This document shows positions 15,824 to 26,170 of a DNA stretch of 64,000 bases, piece by piece. The DNA is from Chromobacterium violaceum ATCC 12472 (GTDB lineage: Bacteria > Pseudomonadota > Gammaproteobacteria > Burkholderiales > Chromobacteriaceae). The position numbers and the translations under genes were made by a program. The stretch's first letter is position 1, and every line of letters starts with the position of its first letter. Location of the stretch: NCBI RefSeq assembly GCF_000007705.1, contig NC_005085.1, positions 744,001-808,000 on the forward strand, given 5' to 3'. Below the pieces are notes generated by a model that was not told where the DNA came from, searched no databases, and worked only from the letters and a program-made list of their open reading frames with translations.

Positions 15824-15908
15824 GGAGGGATTCCCGAGCGGTCAAAGGGATCAGACTGTAAATCTGACGGCTCTGCCTTCGAAGGTTCGAATCCTTCTCC
15901 CTCCACCA
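15824..15908 (+). tRNA. tRNA-Tyr (GUA)
   Basis: An 85-base class II tRNA. The 7-bp acceptor stem GGAGGGA/TCCCTCC pairs perfectly, the anticodon loop reads CTGTAAA with GTA anticodon, there is a long variable arm, the T-arm is GAAGG-TTCGAAT-CCTTC, and an encoded ACCA end follows. No integrase or duplicated 3' end is visible beside it, so no inserted element is using it as an attachment site in this window. Confidence 0.97.
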
Positions 15909-15916
15909 GATTCAAC

Positions 15917-15948
15917 AAAAAAGCCAGGCTCTCGAGCCTGGCTTTTTT
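15917..15948. terminator. Bidirectional terminator after tRNA-Tyr
   Basis: An eight-base perfect stem GCCAGGCT/AGCCTGGC is flanked by six A and six T residues, so it works on both strands: for the tRNA rightward and for the fghA operon leftward. Confidence 0.9.
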
Positions 15949-15965
15949 GCGTTCCGCGCGTGGCG

Positions 15966-17971
<2,006 letters not shown>

Positions 17972-18000
17972 CTAGGGTAATCAACCATTGTATTTTTTTG

Positions 18001-18018
18001 CCGGTTATCGATAATCGG
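18001..18018. promoter_or_regulatory. Palindromic operator, formaldehyde operon/LysR gap
   Basis: An 18-base near-perfect palindrome, CCGGTTATCGATAATCGG, centred between frmA (60 bases away) and the LysR gene (36 bases away). It has the size of a LysR-family binding site and is the best operator candidate in this gap. Confidence 0.5.
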
Positions 18019-18053
18019 CTGAATTGGTAAATGATTTTTTCTGTGGAGAAAAA

Positions 18054-18956
18054 ATGGCCAGTTGGGAAGGGATGCAGGAATTCACCGCCGTGGCCGACTG
18101 CGGCAGCTTTACCCGGGCGGCCCGCCGGCTGGGGATTTCCATCGCCCAGGTCAGCCGCCAGGTGGGACAGTTGGAGGAAAGGCTGGGCGCGCGGCTGCTG
18201 TACCGCACCACCCGCCAGCTCAGCCTGACCGAGGCCGGAGAGTTGTATCTGGCGCATTGCCGCCAACTGCTGGAGTCGCTGGCCGACGCCGAGCAGGCGG
18301 TGTCGCAACTGCAGGCGGCGCCGCAGGGACAGCTGAAGCTGACCGCGCCGCTGGCCTACGGCCACAGCCACATCTCTCCCCTGGTGCTGGATTTCATGCA
18401 GCGCTACCCGCTGCTGGAAGTGAGCCTGGACCTGTCCAACCAGGTGAAGGATCTGGTGCACGAGGGCTACGACCTGGCGATACGGATAGGCCGCTTGACC
18501 GATTCCTCGCTGATGGCGCGCAAGCTGGCGCAGCGGCGCCATCATGTTTGCGCGTCGCCGGACTACCTGGCCCGCTGCGGCGAACCGCGGCGGCCGCAGG
18601 ACTTGCAGCGGCACCAGTGCCTGCAGATCGGCAACGAGGGCTGGCATCTGCAGGTGAACGGCAGGCGGCAGAGCGTCCGCGTGCAGGGGCGGATGCGCTG
18701 CAGCACGGCCGCGCCGCTGGCCGAGGCCGCGGTGCGCGGCATGGGCCTGGCGCAGTTGCCGGACTACTACGTGTCGGCCTACCTGGAGAGCGGGGCGCTG
18801 GTGGAGGTATTGGCCGATTACGCGGAGCCGGAGGAGGGCATCTGGGCGCTGTATCCGCACAACCGCCAGCTCAGCCCCAAGGTGAGGCTGCTGGTGGATT
18901 TCCTGGCCGACAGTCTGGCTGGCGGCGCTTGCCAAGGCGGCGGTCCGCGACAATAA
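18054..18956 (+). CDS. LysR-family transcriptional regulator
   Basis: A 300-residue LysR regulator. Residues 1 to 60 carry the helix-turn-helix (ADCGSFTRAARRLGISIAQVSRQV), followed by the effector domain with LKLTAPLAYGHSHISPLV, a form seen in the large LysR subgroup controlling nearby oxidoreductases. A GGAG box precedes the ATG at 18054. It is divergent from frmA-fghA and is the likely local regulator of formaldehyde detoxification, in place of FrmR. The ligand is unknown. Confidence 0.85.
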   Translation: MASWEGMQEFTAVADCGSFTRAARRLGISIAQVSRQVGQLEERLGARLLYRTTRQLSLTEAGELYLAHCRQLLESLADAEQAVSQLQAAPQGQLKLTAPLAYGHSHISPLVLDFMQRYPLLEVSLDLSNQVKDLVHEGYDLAIRIGRLTDSSLMARKLAQRRHHVCASPDYLARCGEPRRPQDLQRHQCLQIGNEGWHLQVNGRRQSVRVQGRMRCSTAAPLAEAAVRGMGLAQLPDYYVSAYLESGALVEVLADYAEPEEGIWALYPHNRQLSPKVRLLVDFLADSLAGGACQGGGPRQ

Positions 18957-18984
18957 TCGCGCATTCTTTTGCGGGAGCGCGGCG

Positions 18985-19998
18985 ATGGTGATAGCGGAAT
19001 CTAGAGTGGAATGCATGGTGGTGCACCGGGTGGGCAACCCGACGCGCGGCGAGCCGCTGCAGCTGTCCGAGCGCACCACGGCGGTGGACGAGGCGGTGTC
19101 CGGCCTGCTGCTGGACGGCTACCTGAAGGGCATCGTCTCCGATCGCAAGAAGCACCAGTTCGTCCACGAGACCGATCTCAATCTGAACGAGGTCTACCAC
19201 TACACCCGCCAGTTCTTCCGCGGCGAGGTGGATTTCCTTGAGGTGTCGCAGCGCATCGCCAAGCATCTGTACGGCCGCTCGCAGCACCCCAACATCAGCG
19301 CCGGCGACCTGCTGGTGATCCAGTTCGCGGGCTTGTCCGACGGCGAGCGCGAAGTGCGCGCGCTGGGTGTGTTCAAGTCCGAGATCCGCGACGATTTCCT
19401 CACCATCATCGAGGGAGGCGGCGTGTTCGACATCAGCCACGCCTCCGGCATCAACCCGCGCCTGATCGACAAGGGCGCGCTGATCCTGGAGCACGGCCCG
19501 ACGGTATATGCGGTAGACCGCCTCAGCCGCGAGGCCAAGTTCTGGCTGGACGATTTCCTGAAGGCGCTGCGGGTGCCGGACAAAGCGTCCAGCAGCAAGA
19601 TGCTGGCCAGCGTGGTGGAGCAGCTGTCGGGCGAGATCGAAGATCCGGTCGAGCAGGCGCGCTTCAAGGACGAGTTGCTGACGCTGGTGGAAAGCCAGCC
19701 GGAAGAGGTGCAGGCCAAGGCGCTGACCGCCGCCGCCGAGCGCTTCGTGCCGCGCGAGCAAGTGGAAGTGGCGTTGGGCAGCGCGGCGGAGTCGTACGGC
19801 TTCGAGCTGGACGACGAAGCCAGGCTGCCGGCCAAGGGCGTGGCCAAGCAGCTGGAGAAGACGCTGTCGCGCTACGGCGTCGGCCACGGCATCAGCGTGC
19901 TGCTGCCGTCAGGCATCACCTTGAAGAACATCCAGTCGCAGAACGACGGCGAGGGCGGACTGACGCTGACCCTGTTCCTGAACAAGCGCGACCACTGA
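18985..19998 (+). CDS. 37-kDa nucleoid-associated protein (NdpA/YejK family)
   Basis: A 337-residue nucleoid-associated protein. Family features include a N-terminal VHRVGNPTRGEPLQLSE, LLVIQFAGL and GVFKSEIRDDFL in the first half, and a helical middle. Related proteins bind the bacterial nucleoid; the exact function is not settled. A GGGAG box precedes the ATG. It starts 28 bases after the LysR stop and so may be cotranscribed with it. It is followed by a strong hairpin. Confidence 0.85.
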   Translation: MVIAESRVECMVVHRVGNPTRGEPLQLSERTTAVDEAVSGLLLDGYLKGIVSDRKKHQFVHETDLNLNEVYHYTRQFFRGEVDFLEVSQRIAKHLYGRSQHPNISAGDLLVIQFAGLSDGEREVRALGVFKSEIRDDFLTIIEGGGVFDISHASGINPRLIDKGALILEHGPTVYAVDRLSREAKFWLDDFLKALRVPDKASSSKMLASVVEQLSGEIEDPVEQARFKDELLTLVESQPEEVQAKALTAAAERFVPREQVEVALGSAAESYGFELDDEARLPAKGVAKQLEKTLSRYGVGHGISVLLPSGITLKNIQSQNDGEGGLTLTLFLNKRDH

Positions 19999-20017
19999 TT
20001 TCCTGCCCATTCCAATG

Positions 20018-20048
20018 ACGGCGGCGGTCGGACGACCGCCGCCGTTTC
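20018..20048. terminator. Hairpin between convergent ndpA-like and small gene
   Basis: A perfect 12-bp stem (ACGGCGGCGGTC paired with its complement) with a four-base loop. The T-run is short (TTTC), so it is a probable but not ideal intrinsic terminator for the rightward gene. Confidence 0.7.
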
Positions 20049-20052
20049 GCAT

Positions 20053-20298
20053 TCAGCGCGAGCTCAGCCATAGCGCCAGCAGCGGCGCCAGGTTGAAGAC
20101 GAACACCAGGATCTTGTACAGGCCGATGCCGCCGTAGTTGAGCAGATCGAAGGCGGCTTCGGACAGCCTGAACCAGCGGCGATGCAGCCGGTACAGCGCG
20201 TCGTGGGCGAAGCAGAACAGACAGAACCACAGGATCAGCACCAGATAGTGGAAGGCGACGCTGTACAGCAGCAACTGTTCCAGCCGGGTTTCGGTCAT
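20053..20298 (-). CDS. Small membrane protein (DUF6868-like)
   Basis: An 81-residue protein with two hydrophobic helices, one around residues 12 to 30 (AFHYLVLILWFCLFCFA) and one at the C-terminus (GLYKILVFVFNLAPLLALWL), joined by a basic RLHRRWFRLS loop. This pattern fits the small DUF6868-type membrane proteins common in proteobacteria; function unknown. An AGGAG box precedes the ATG. Confidence 0.7.
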   Translation of the reverse strand: MTETRLEQLLLYSVAFHYLVLILWFCLFCFAHDALYRLHRRWFRLSEAAFDLLNYGGIGLYKILVFVFNLAPLLALWLSSR

Positions 20299-20377
20299 GG
20301 ATGGCTCCTGAATGGCAATTTGAACAGAAATATGTCATACAATTTACATCAGCTTATAAGTCTATTATCATGCTCCG

Positions 20378-20405
20378 TCGGCAATTTCATGCCGATGTTT
20401 TTTTT
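20378..20405 (+). terminator. Intrinsic terminator in leader of DUF805 gene
   Basis: A six-base stem TCGGCA/TGCCGA is followed by TG and a run of nine T. It lies about 50 bases upstream of the DUF805 start, with no rightward gene just before it, so it may be an attenuator or the end of a short untranslated RNA. Confidence 0.6.
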
Positions 20406-20452
20406 GTATGCCTGAATTGAACATTTTGCGAATAAAATAGAAAAGGCTCGCC

Positions 20453-20809
20453 ATGAACTGGTATCTGACTGCGCTGAAAAAATACTTCGATTTCAACGGC
20501 CGCGCGCGCCGCCGCGAATACTGGCTGTTCCAGCTGTTCCAGATGATCGCCATCACCTTGCTGGTGGTGATCGATCAAGTGGCGCTGAGCCAGACCTTCC
20601 CCATCCTGACCATAATTTATGCGCTGGCCACCATTCTGCCGGCCTGGGGCGTGCTGGTGCGCCGTCTCCATGATATCGGCCGCAGCGGCTGGTGGATGCT
20701 GATCAGCTGCGTGCCGCTGGTGGGCGGCATCATCCTGTTCGTGTTCACCGTGATGGACAGCCAGCAGGGCGACAACCAGTTCGGCGCCTCGCCGAAGGCC
20801 GCGCTCTGA
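20453..20809 (+). CDS. DUF805 inner membrane protein
   Basis: A 118-residue membrane protein of the DUF805 (YhaH/YhaI) family. It opens MNWYLTALKKYFDFNGRARR, the family hallmark, then has three to four hydrophobic helices and VRRLHDIGRSGWWML. Function is unknown for the family. An AAAGG box precedes the ATG, and an efficient terminator follows. Confidence 0.9.
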   Translation: MNWYLTALKKYFDFNGRARRREYWLFQLFQMIAITLLVVIDQVALSQTFPILTIIYALATILPAWGVLVRRLHDIGRSGWWMLISCVPLVGGIILFVFTVMDSQQGDNQFGASPKAAL

Positions 20810-20837
20810 TCGACGCGTGGGCCCGGTAAAAGAAAAA

Positions 20838-20862
20838 CCCGCCGTTTTCGGCGGGTTTTTTT
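20838..20862. terminator. Bidirectional terminator
   Basis: A seven-base stem CCCGCCG/CGGCGGG with a TTTT loop is followed by seven T and preceded by five A. It ends the DUF805 gene and, on the other strand, lies beyond the arnD stop. Confidence 0.9.
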
Positions 20863-20881
20863 ATTGAGAAGCCGATACGGC

Positions 20882-21781
20882 TCAGGCCTGCAGCGCCAGC
20901 GTGCCGCTGCGGCCCGGGATCTCGCCCATCGTCACCCGGCCGGAGGGCAGGTTGGCGAGGTCCTGGCTGTCGAACAGGTCGATGCAGCTGACCAGCTGGT
21001 AGCCCTGCCGCTTCCATCCGGCGAGCAGGCGCTCGAACACCTCCATCAGCCGCATGCCTTCCAGTTCCGCATGCAGCGTGTAGACGTGGCCGGTGGCGGT
21101 TTCGCTCTCGGTCAGCTGCAGCAGGCGCTCGTGGACGTTGTCGTTGGTCAGGCCGTCCAGGCCGATCAATTCGTCCAGCGTCGGCAGGGTGGTGGGCAGC
21201 TGCGGCACGCCCAACGGCCGGCCTGCGGCGTCCAGCGGCTGGAACGGGTGGCTGCCGCGGCCATCCGAGGCGTACAGCATGCCGAGCTCTTTCTGGTAGG
21301 CCAGCGCGGCGTCGTTGATCTGCCAGCCGGCGGCGCCGTGGGTGCGGGCATCCTCGCCGAAAATCTCGCGGAAGCGCCTGGCCGCCTTGTGCATTTCGGC
21401 GCGGGTCCAGGCCGCGTCCTTGCCGGCGACGTAATCCTGCCACTTGATGTGGTCCCAGCAATGAATGCCCACCTCGAAACCGGCGTCGCGGACCGAGCGC
21501 AGCAGATCGGCCTCGCGGCGGCCGATGTCCGGTCCCGGCAGCACGGTGCCGTACAGCAGGGTGCGGATGCCGTAGTGCTCGACGACTGAAGTGCGCGACA
21601 CCTTGGACAGGAAGCCGGGACGGAACACGCGCTTGATCGCGCGGCCGGTATGGTCCGGGCCCAGGCTGAACAGGAAGGTGGCACCGGCGTCGTGCCGCCG
21701 CAGCGCCTCCATCAGCCGCGGCACGCCTTCGCGGGTGCCGCGCCAGGTGTCGACGTCTATCTTCAAGGCAAGTTTTTTCAT
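20882..21781 (-). CDS. arnD: 4-deoxy-4-formamido-L-arabinose-phosphoundecaprenol deformylase
   Basis: A 299-residue polysaccharide-deacetylase-fold enzyme. It opens with KIDVDTWRGTREGVPRL, typical of ArnD, with the metal-binding Asp in DVDT and the His pair in HCWDHIKWQD. It removes the formyl group from undecaprenyl-phosphate-L-Ara4FN at the inner membrane, giving the L-Ara4N donor used by ArnT. It is oriented like the other arn genes but separated from arnA by about 1.4 kb holding unrelated genes. Expression from the main operon is therefore uncertain. Confidence 0.92.
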   Translation of the reverse strand: MKKLALKIDVDTWRGTREGVPRLMEALRRHDAGATFLFSLGPDHTGRAIKRVFRPGFLSKVSRTSVVEHYGIRTLLYGTVLPGPDIGRREADLLRSVRDAGFEVGIHCWDHIKWQDYVAGKDAAWTRAEMHKAARRFREIFGEDARTHGAAGWQINDAALAYQKELGMLYASDGRGSHPFQPLDAAGRPLGVPQLPTTLPTLDELIGLDGLTNDNVHERLLQLTESETATGHVYTLHAELEGMRLMEVFERLLAGWKRQGYQLVSCIDLFDSQDLANLPSGRVTMGEIPGRSGTLALQA

Positions 21782-21820
21782 TGTTCTGATGGCTTCAAGT
21801 GTTCGGAATCGCTGGCGAGT

Positions 21821-22273
21821 TTACCGCGACAGAGGCTTGTCGTGCGGTTTTCCGGCCGCCGCCGCCAGTACGGCGGCGATAAAGGCGCTCTTCGCGTCGG
21901 TGTACGCGGCGCGGTCATCGCTGTGGTTTTGCGCGAGTTGCCGCTTCAGATCGGCGTATTGTTCGGCGAGGTGGCCATCGGCGCGCAGCGCGTCGCGGAA
22001 GGCCAGCTTGTCGCGCCAGAAGCCGCTGTCCAGCGCCACCGCGTGCAGATGGACTTCGCGCGGATGGGCTGCTGGTTTGGCGAAGTCATGTCGATCCGGC
22101 ATGGCGGCGGCCATCTGCGGCTGAAGATGGAAGCCTGCCGATTTCAGAGCCGGGATATATGGCGCTATGTTGTTGAGAGCGGGCAGTCCCAGCATGATGT
22201 CGATGATCGGCTTGGCGGCGAGGCCGGGCACGGCGGTGCTGCCGATGTGTTCGATCACAACTTGATCGGCCAA
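21821..22273 (-). pseudogene. GrpB-family nucleotidyltransferase remnant, 5' end lost
   Basis: The 150-residue frame matches the GrpB family from EHIGSTAVPGLAAKPIIDI onward and keeps the downstream HLHAV and FRDALR stretches. The usual first 25 to 30 residues (a VPYDPxWP-type opening) are missing. The frame begins at a weak TTG directly after a stop codon, and a reading-frame change near 22270 would extend the match only a few residues. It is most likely a decayed copy, though a shortened functional protein cannot be excluded. Confidence 0.6.
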
Positions 22274-22512
22274 CTAGGGCGGGGGCGATAGCGCTATGGT
22301 CATCATGGGGTAGGACATTATATGTGAAAATCATAAATTTGCACATGATATGCGTACCGAGTTCACTTATTAAAAATATTAGCTAAGATGCTTATATGGT
22401 TTTGTAGTTGAGTGCCTGGCCCTCTCAATGAGTGCCGAAGCAATCAAGATCAATTGCGTCTAGATCGAAGTTTGGTCGGTCGACTGCCATTGCGGAAACG
22501 ACGAGAGAAAAA

Positions 22513-23055
22513 ATGGCTGATTACATCTACATCGACAATTCTAACCTCTACATTGAGGGGCGGCGCGTCAGCGCAGTGCAGCAGCGGCTAGCTACCAATA
22601 TCAACGAGGCGATGCGTGACGGCATTCTTGACCATGGATACACCATCAGCTTTGGTAAGTTGCACGAGTTCTTGACGGGAGGGGATCTTACAAAGATCAA
22701 GCGTGCCGCTCTGTATGGCTCTCGTCCACCGCCCAATGACTCAATCTGGAAATCCGCTGAGCGGGCGGGTTTCGAACTTCACCTAGAAGACCGCAATGTG
22801 GCCAACAAAGAAAAGAAGATCGACACGGGTATCGCCACACTTCTGACGAAGGACGCCTATAAGCACGGCAAGCCTGAGGAGGATCTGTTCGTTCTTGTCG
22901 CCGGCGATAAGGACTATGTCCCGACACTTAATGAGCTACGTGCAGATGGGTATCAGGTCGAGGTCGTTTTCTGGAGTCATGCGGCCAAGGAGTTGAAAGA
23001 CGCCGCTACACGGTTCATTTCTCTCGACCAACACCTTGAACATTTGCGCTTTTGA
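22513..23055 (+). CDS. NYN-domain (PIN-like) putative ribonuclease
   Basis: A 180-residue NYN/DUF88 (LabA-like) protein. IYIDNSNLYIEGRR at the start carries the first catalytic Asp, KKIDTGIATLL the second, and LVAGDKDYVPTL the third acidic cluster, so the PIN-like metal site looks intact. The expected activity is RNA cleavage. The DNA is AT-richer than the arn genes around it, with an AT-rich upstream region (22280-22510), pointing to horizontal gain. The ATG at 22513 is chosen over an earlier in-frame ATG because the domain begins there. Confidence 0.85.
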   Translation: MADYIYIDNSNLYIEGRRVSAVQQRLATNINEAMRDGILDHGYTISFGKLHEFLTGGDLTKIKRAALYGSRPPPNDSIWKSAERAGFELHLEDRNVANKEKKIDTGIATLLTKDAYKHGKPEEDLFVLVAGDKDYVPTLNELRADGYQVEVVFWSHAAKELKDAATRFISLDQHLEHLRF

Positions 23056-23161
23056 TGTAACGCAGCATCGTAGCGATTCATTCACCCCTACTCGGACCAC
23101 TCTGGCTAGTGGTTCTTGGGTATGGCCTGCAGCCAACCCGTACTATGGGGGTACGGTATGT

Positions 23162-23193
23162 GGCGGAACGCCCGGCAGAGCCGGGCTTCCGCC
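23162..23193. repeat. Palindromic intergenic element (REP-like)
   Basis: Nested perfect arms GGCGGAA/TTCCGCC and GCCCGGC/GCCGGGC, with one bulged C and a three-base loop, form a 14-bp stem. No T-run follows. It lies between converging genes, where REP-type elements are usually found. The unusually GC-rich sequence resembles dispersed palindromes of GC-rich genomes, but whether it is repeated cannot be seen from one window. Confidence 0.55.
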
Positions 23194-23207
23194 CTACGGC
23201 TTGGGGA

Positions 23208-24251
23208 TTACACAGACAGATCGCGGCTGGCGGCGACTTGGTCGCGGTAGTAGTCGTAGATGCCGCGCAGCGCGTCGGCCATGGTCACGCCCGGCTTCCA
23301 GTCCAGATCGGCCATGGTGTTGGCGATCTTGGGCACGCGGTTCTGCACGTCCTGGTAGCCCTTGCCGTAGTACTGGCCGGAGGTGGTTTCCACCACCTGC
23401 ACCTTGTCGGCGTTCAGCTGGTATTCCGGATAGACGCGCGCCAGGTCCAGCATCATCTGCGCCAGTTCGCGGATCGAGTAGTTGTTGGCCGGGTTGCCGA
23501 TGTTGTAGATCTGGCCGGAAGCCTTGCCGTCCTTGTTCTCGATGATCTTCATCAGCGCGCTGATGCCGTCGTCGACATAGGTGAAGGCGCGCTTCTGGTG
23601 GCCGCCGTCGACCAGCTTGATGGTCTCGCCGCGGACGATGTGGCCCAGGAACTGGGTGATCACGCGGCTGGAGCCTTCCTTCGGCGTGTTGATGTTGTCC
23701 AGGCCGCCACCGATCCAGTTGAACGGGCGGAACAGCGTGTAATTCAGGCCCTCTTCCATCGCGTAGGCGTGGATCACGCGGTCCATCAGCTGCTTGGAGC
23801 AGGCGTAGATCCAGCGCGGCTTGTTGATCGGGCCGTAGATCAGCTGGGAGTTTTCCGGGTCGAACTCGGCGTCCTGGCTCATGCCGTACACTTCAGAGGT
23901 GGACGGGAACACCAGGTGCTTCTTGTACTTCACGCACTGGCGGACGATGGGCAGATTGGCCTCGAAGTCCAGCTCGAACACGCGCAGCGGGTTGTTGACG
24001 TAGGTGGACGGTGTAGCGATGGCCACCAGCGGCAGCACCACGTCGCACTTCTTGACGTGGTATTCGATCCACTCCTTGTTGATGGTGATGTCGCCCTCGA
24101 AGAAGTGGAAGCGCGGATGATCCTTCCATTCGGCCACGCGGTCGGCATGCATGTCCATGCCGTAGATTTCCCAGTCGGTGGTCTCGATGATGCGTTTGGT
24201 CAGGTGGTGGCCGATGAAGCCGTTCACGCCCAGGATCAGTACTTTTTTCAT
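23208..24251 (-). CDS. arnA: UDP-glucuronate C4 decarboxylase (ArnA C-terminal activity, free-standing)
   Basis: A 347-residue extended short-chain dehydrogenase matching the C-terminal half of E. coli ArnA. It opens with KKVLILGVNGFIGHHL (NAD-binding GxxGxxG) and carries PSTSEVYGM and YACSKQLMDRV (catalytic Tyr-x3-Lys), then FRPFNWIGGG. It oxidatively decarboxylates UDP-glucuronate to UDP-4-keto-pentose (UDP-Ara4O). In E. coli the formyltransferase is fused to it; here that activity is the next gene upstream (24301-25218). It is part of the leftward arn operon. Confidence 0.93.
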   Translation of the reverse strand: MKKVLILGVNGFIGHHLTKRIIETTDWEIYGMDMHADRVAEWKDHPRFHFFEGDITINKEWIEYHVKKCDVVLPLVAIATPSTYVNNPLRVFELDFEANLPIVRQCVKYKKHLVFPSTSEVYGMSQDAEFDPENSQLIYGPINKPRWIYACSKQLMDRVIHAYAMEEGLNYTLFRPFNWIGGGLDNINTPKEGSSRVITQFLGHIVRGETIKLVDGGHQKRAFTYVDDGISALMKIIENKDGKASGQIYNIGNPANNYSIRELAQMMLDLARVYPEYQLNADKVQVVETTSGQYYGKGYQDVQNRVPKIANTMADLDWKPGVTMADALRGIYDYYRDQVAASRDLSV

Positions 24252-24300
24252 TCCAAGTCCTCACTCGCCCGCAGGCGGAAAATCGAATTCGGTAATCGGT

Positions 24301-25218
24301 TCACAGCGCCAGCGCGTCGCTTCCGACGCGGGCGGCGAAGTTGTCGGCGGCCAGCGGCTGCCCGTCCAGTTCCGCCTCCAGCACCGCCAGGCGGCCGCCG
24401 TCGGCGCAATGCAGCCACAGCCGGCCATCGGCGCTGCGCAATTCTGCGCGATCGGCCGGCGCGGCCTGGCCGGCCGGCAGCGTCTTCCACAGCAGCAGGC
24501 GGCCGGCCGCGGTGTCGGCGTAGGCGCCGGGGAAGGGGCGGGCCAGCGCGCGGACGAAATCATGCAGTCGCCGGGCCGGGGCCTGCGCGTCGATGCGGCC
24601 GTCTTCCGGCTTGCGGCCGCCGAAGTAGCCGCCCTGGCCCAGGTCCTGCTGGACATGCGGCGCGTCGCCGGCGATCAGGCCGGGCAGGCTGCGCCACAGC
24701 ACCATCTCGGCGGCCACCGTCACCTTGGCGAACACCTCGTCCGCGGTGTCGTCCGGCAGGATGGGCACCGCCATCTGGTCGACGACGGGGCCGTTGTCCG
24801 GCTTGACGTTCATCTGGTGCAGCGTGGCGCCGGTTTCGGTTTCGCCGTGGATGATCGCCCAGTTGATCGGCACCCGGCCGCGGTACTTCGGCAGCAGCGA
24901 GCCGTGCATATTGTACGCGCCGCGCTTGGCCGCCTCCAAGAGCGGGGCCTTCAGCATGTGGCGGTAGTAGAACGAAAACAGGAAGTCCGCTTGGCAGGCC
25001 TGGACTTGCGCCACCACTTCCGGCGAGTTGGGATCGTCCGGCGTGATGACGGGGATGCCGTAGTCGCGCGCCGTCTGGGCCACGCTGTGGAACCAGATGT
25101 TTTCGTTCGGGTTGTCCTGGTGGGTGACGACCAGCGCGACGTCGACGCCGCGGCCGATCAGCGCCTTCAGGCAGCGCACGCCGACGTTGTGGTAGGCGAA
25201 GACGACGGCGCGGCTCAT
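24301..25218 (-). CDS. arnA: UDP-L-Ara4N formyltransferase (ArnA N-terminal activity, free-standing)
   Basis: A 305-residue formyltransferase. It opens with RAVVFAYHNVGVRCLKALI, as in ArnA, and has FLFSFYYRHMLK and the catalytic NMHGSLLPKYRG (Asn, His) followed by a conserved Asp. It transfers a formyl group from 10-formyl-tetrahydrofolate to UDP-L-Ara4N. The C-terminal 100 residues match the OB-like formyltransferase C-terminal domain. Its ATG overlaps the arnC stop by ATGA. Together with the gene at 23208-24251 it replaces the bifunctional ArnA. Confidence 0.92.
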   Translation of the reverse strand: MSRAVVFAYHNVGVRCLKALIGRGVDVALVVTHQDNPNENIWFHSVAQTARDYGIPVITPDDPNSPEVVAQVQACQADFLFSFYYRHMLKAPLLEAAKRGAYNMHGSLLPKYRGRVPINWAIIHGETETGATLHQMNVKPDNGPVVDQMAVPILPDDTADEVFAKVTVAAEMVLWRSLPGLIAGDAPHVQQDLGQGGYFGGRKPEDGRIDAQAPARRLHDFVRALARPFPGAYADTAAGRLLLWKTLPAGQAAPADRAELRSADGRLWLHCADGGRLAVLEAELDGQPLAADNFAARVGSDALAL

Positions 25219-26165
25219 GCCTGGCCTCCCTTTTGCTCCAGCACCGTCTGGATCACGTAGCGCGGGCGCGAGCGGACTTCCTGGTAGATGCGGCCGATGT
25301 ATTCGCCCAACAGGCCGATGCCGAACAGCGCGAGGCCGATCAGGAAGAAGGCGATGGCGAACAGCGTGAACACGCCGCCGACTTCCGGCCCCAGGATCAG
25401 CCGGCGCAGCAGCAGGTAGACCACCAAGAGGCCGGAGCCGGCCGACACCGCCATGCCCATCAGCGAAAACCATTGCAGCGGCACGATGGAGAAGCCGGTC
25501 ATCAGGTCGAAGTTCAGCCGGATCAGGCTGTACAGCGAGTATTTGGACTCGCCGGCGAAGCGCTCCTCGTGGCCGACGACGACCTCGGTCGGATGCTGCG
25601 AGAACTGGTAGGCCAGCGCCGGGATGAAGGTGTGCAGCTCGTTGCACTGGTTGATGGTGTCGATGATGCGGCGGCTGTAGGCGCGCATCATGCAGCCTTG
25701 GTCGGTCATCTTGATCCGGGTCAGCTTCTCGCGCAGGCGGTTCATCGCCCGGCTGGCGACGTGGCGCCACAGGCTGTCATTGCGCTGGCGTCGGATGGAG
25801 CCGACGTAATCGTGGCCCTTGTCCATTTCCGCCAGCAGCAGCCGGATGTCTTCCGGCGGGTTCTGCAGGTCGGCGTCCAGCGTCACCACGCGTTCGCCGC
25901 GGCTGTGCTCGAAACCGGCCAGGATGGCGCGGTGCTGGCCGAAGTTGCCGTTGAACAGCACCACGCGGGTGACGTCGGGGCGCTGGGCGAACTGGTCGGC
26001 CAGCATGGCCGCGCTCTTGTCGCGGCTGCCGTCGTTGATGAACACGATCTCGTAGCGCAGGTTCAGCGCGTCCAGCGCCGGATACAGGCGGTCGAACAGC
26101 GCCTGCAGCACGTCCTGCTCGTTGTAGACCGGGATGACGACGGAAAGGTTGATGTCGGTATTCAT
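25215..26165 (-). CDS. arnC: Undecaprenyl-phosphate 4-deoxy-4-formamido-L-arabinose transferase
   Basis: A 316-residue family 2 glycosyltransferase. The GT-A fold opens with LSVVIPVYNEQDVLQAL and has LDADLQNPPED (DxD metal site), followed by two C-terminal membrane helices. It moves L-Ara4FN from UDP to undecaprenyl phosphate on the cytoplasmic face. The FNGNFGQHRA and SKYSLYSLIRLNFDL motifs are typical of this group. It is coupled to the downstream formyltransferase by ATGA and starts 5 bases after the arnB stop. Confidence 0.93.
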   Translation of the reverse strand: MNTDINLSVVIPVYNEQDVLQALFDRLYPALDALNLRYEIVFINDGSRDKSAAMLADQFAQRPDVTRVVLFNGNFGQHRAILAGFEHSRGERVVTLDADLQNPPEDIRLLLAEMDKGHDYVGSIRRQRNDSLWRHVASRAMNRLREKLTRIKMTDQGCMMRAYSRRIIDTINQCNELHTFIPALAYQFSQHPTEVVVGHEERFAGESKYSLYSLIRLNFDLMTGFSIVPLQWFSLMGMAVSAGSGLLVVYLLLRRLILGPEVGGVFTLFAIAFFLIGLALFGIGLLGEYIGRIYQEVRSRPRYVIQTVLEQKGGQA

Positions 26166-26170
26166 GTATC

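Noticed and set aside
15824-15948. Possible integration site at tRNA-Tyr
   Set aside because: No integrase and no copy of the tRNA 3' end was found on either side, and the reb region does not show clear element boundaries here.
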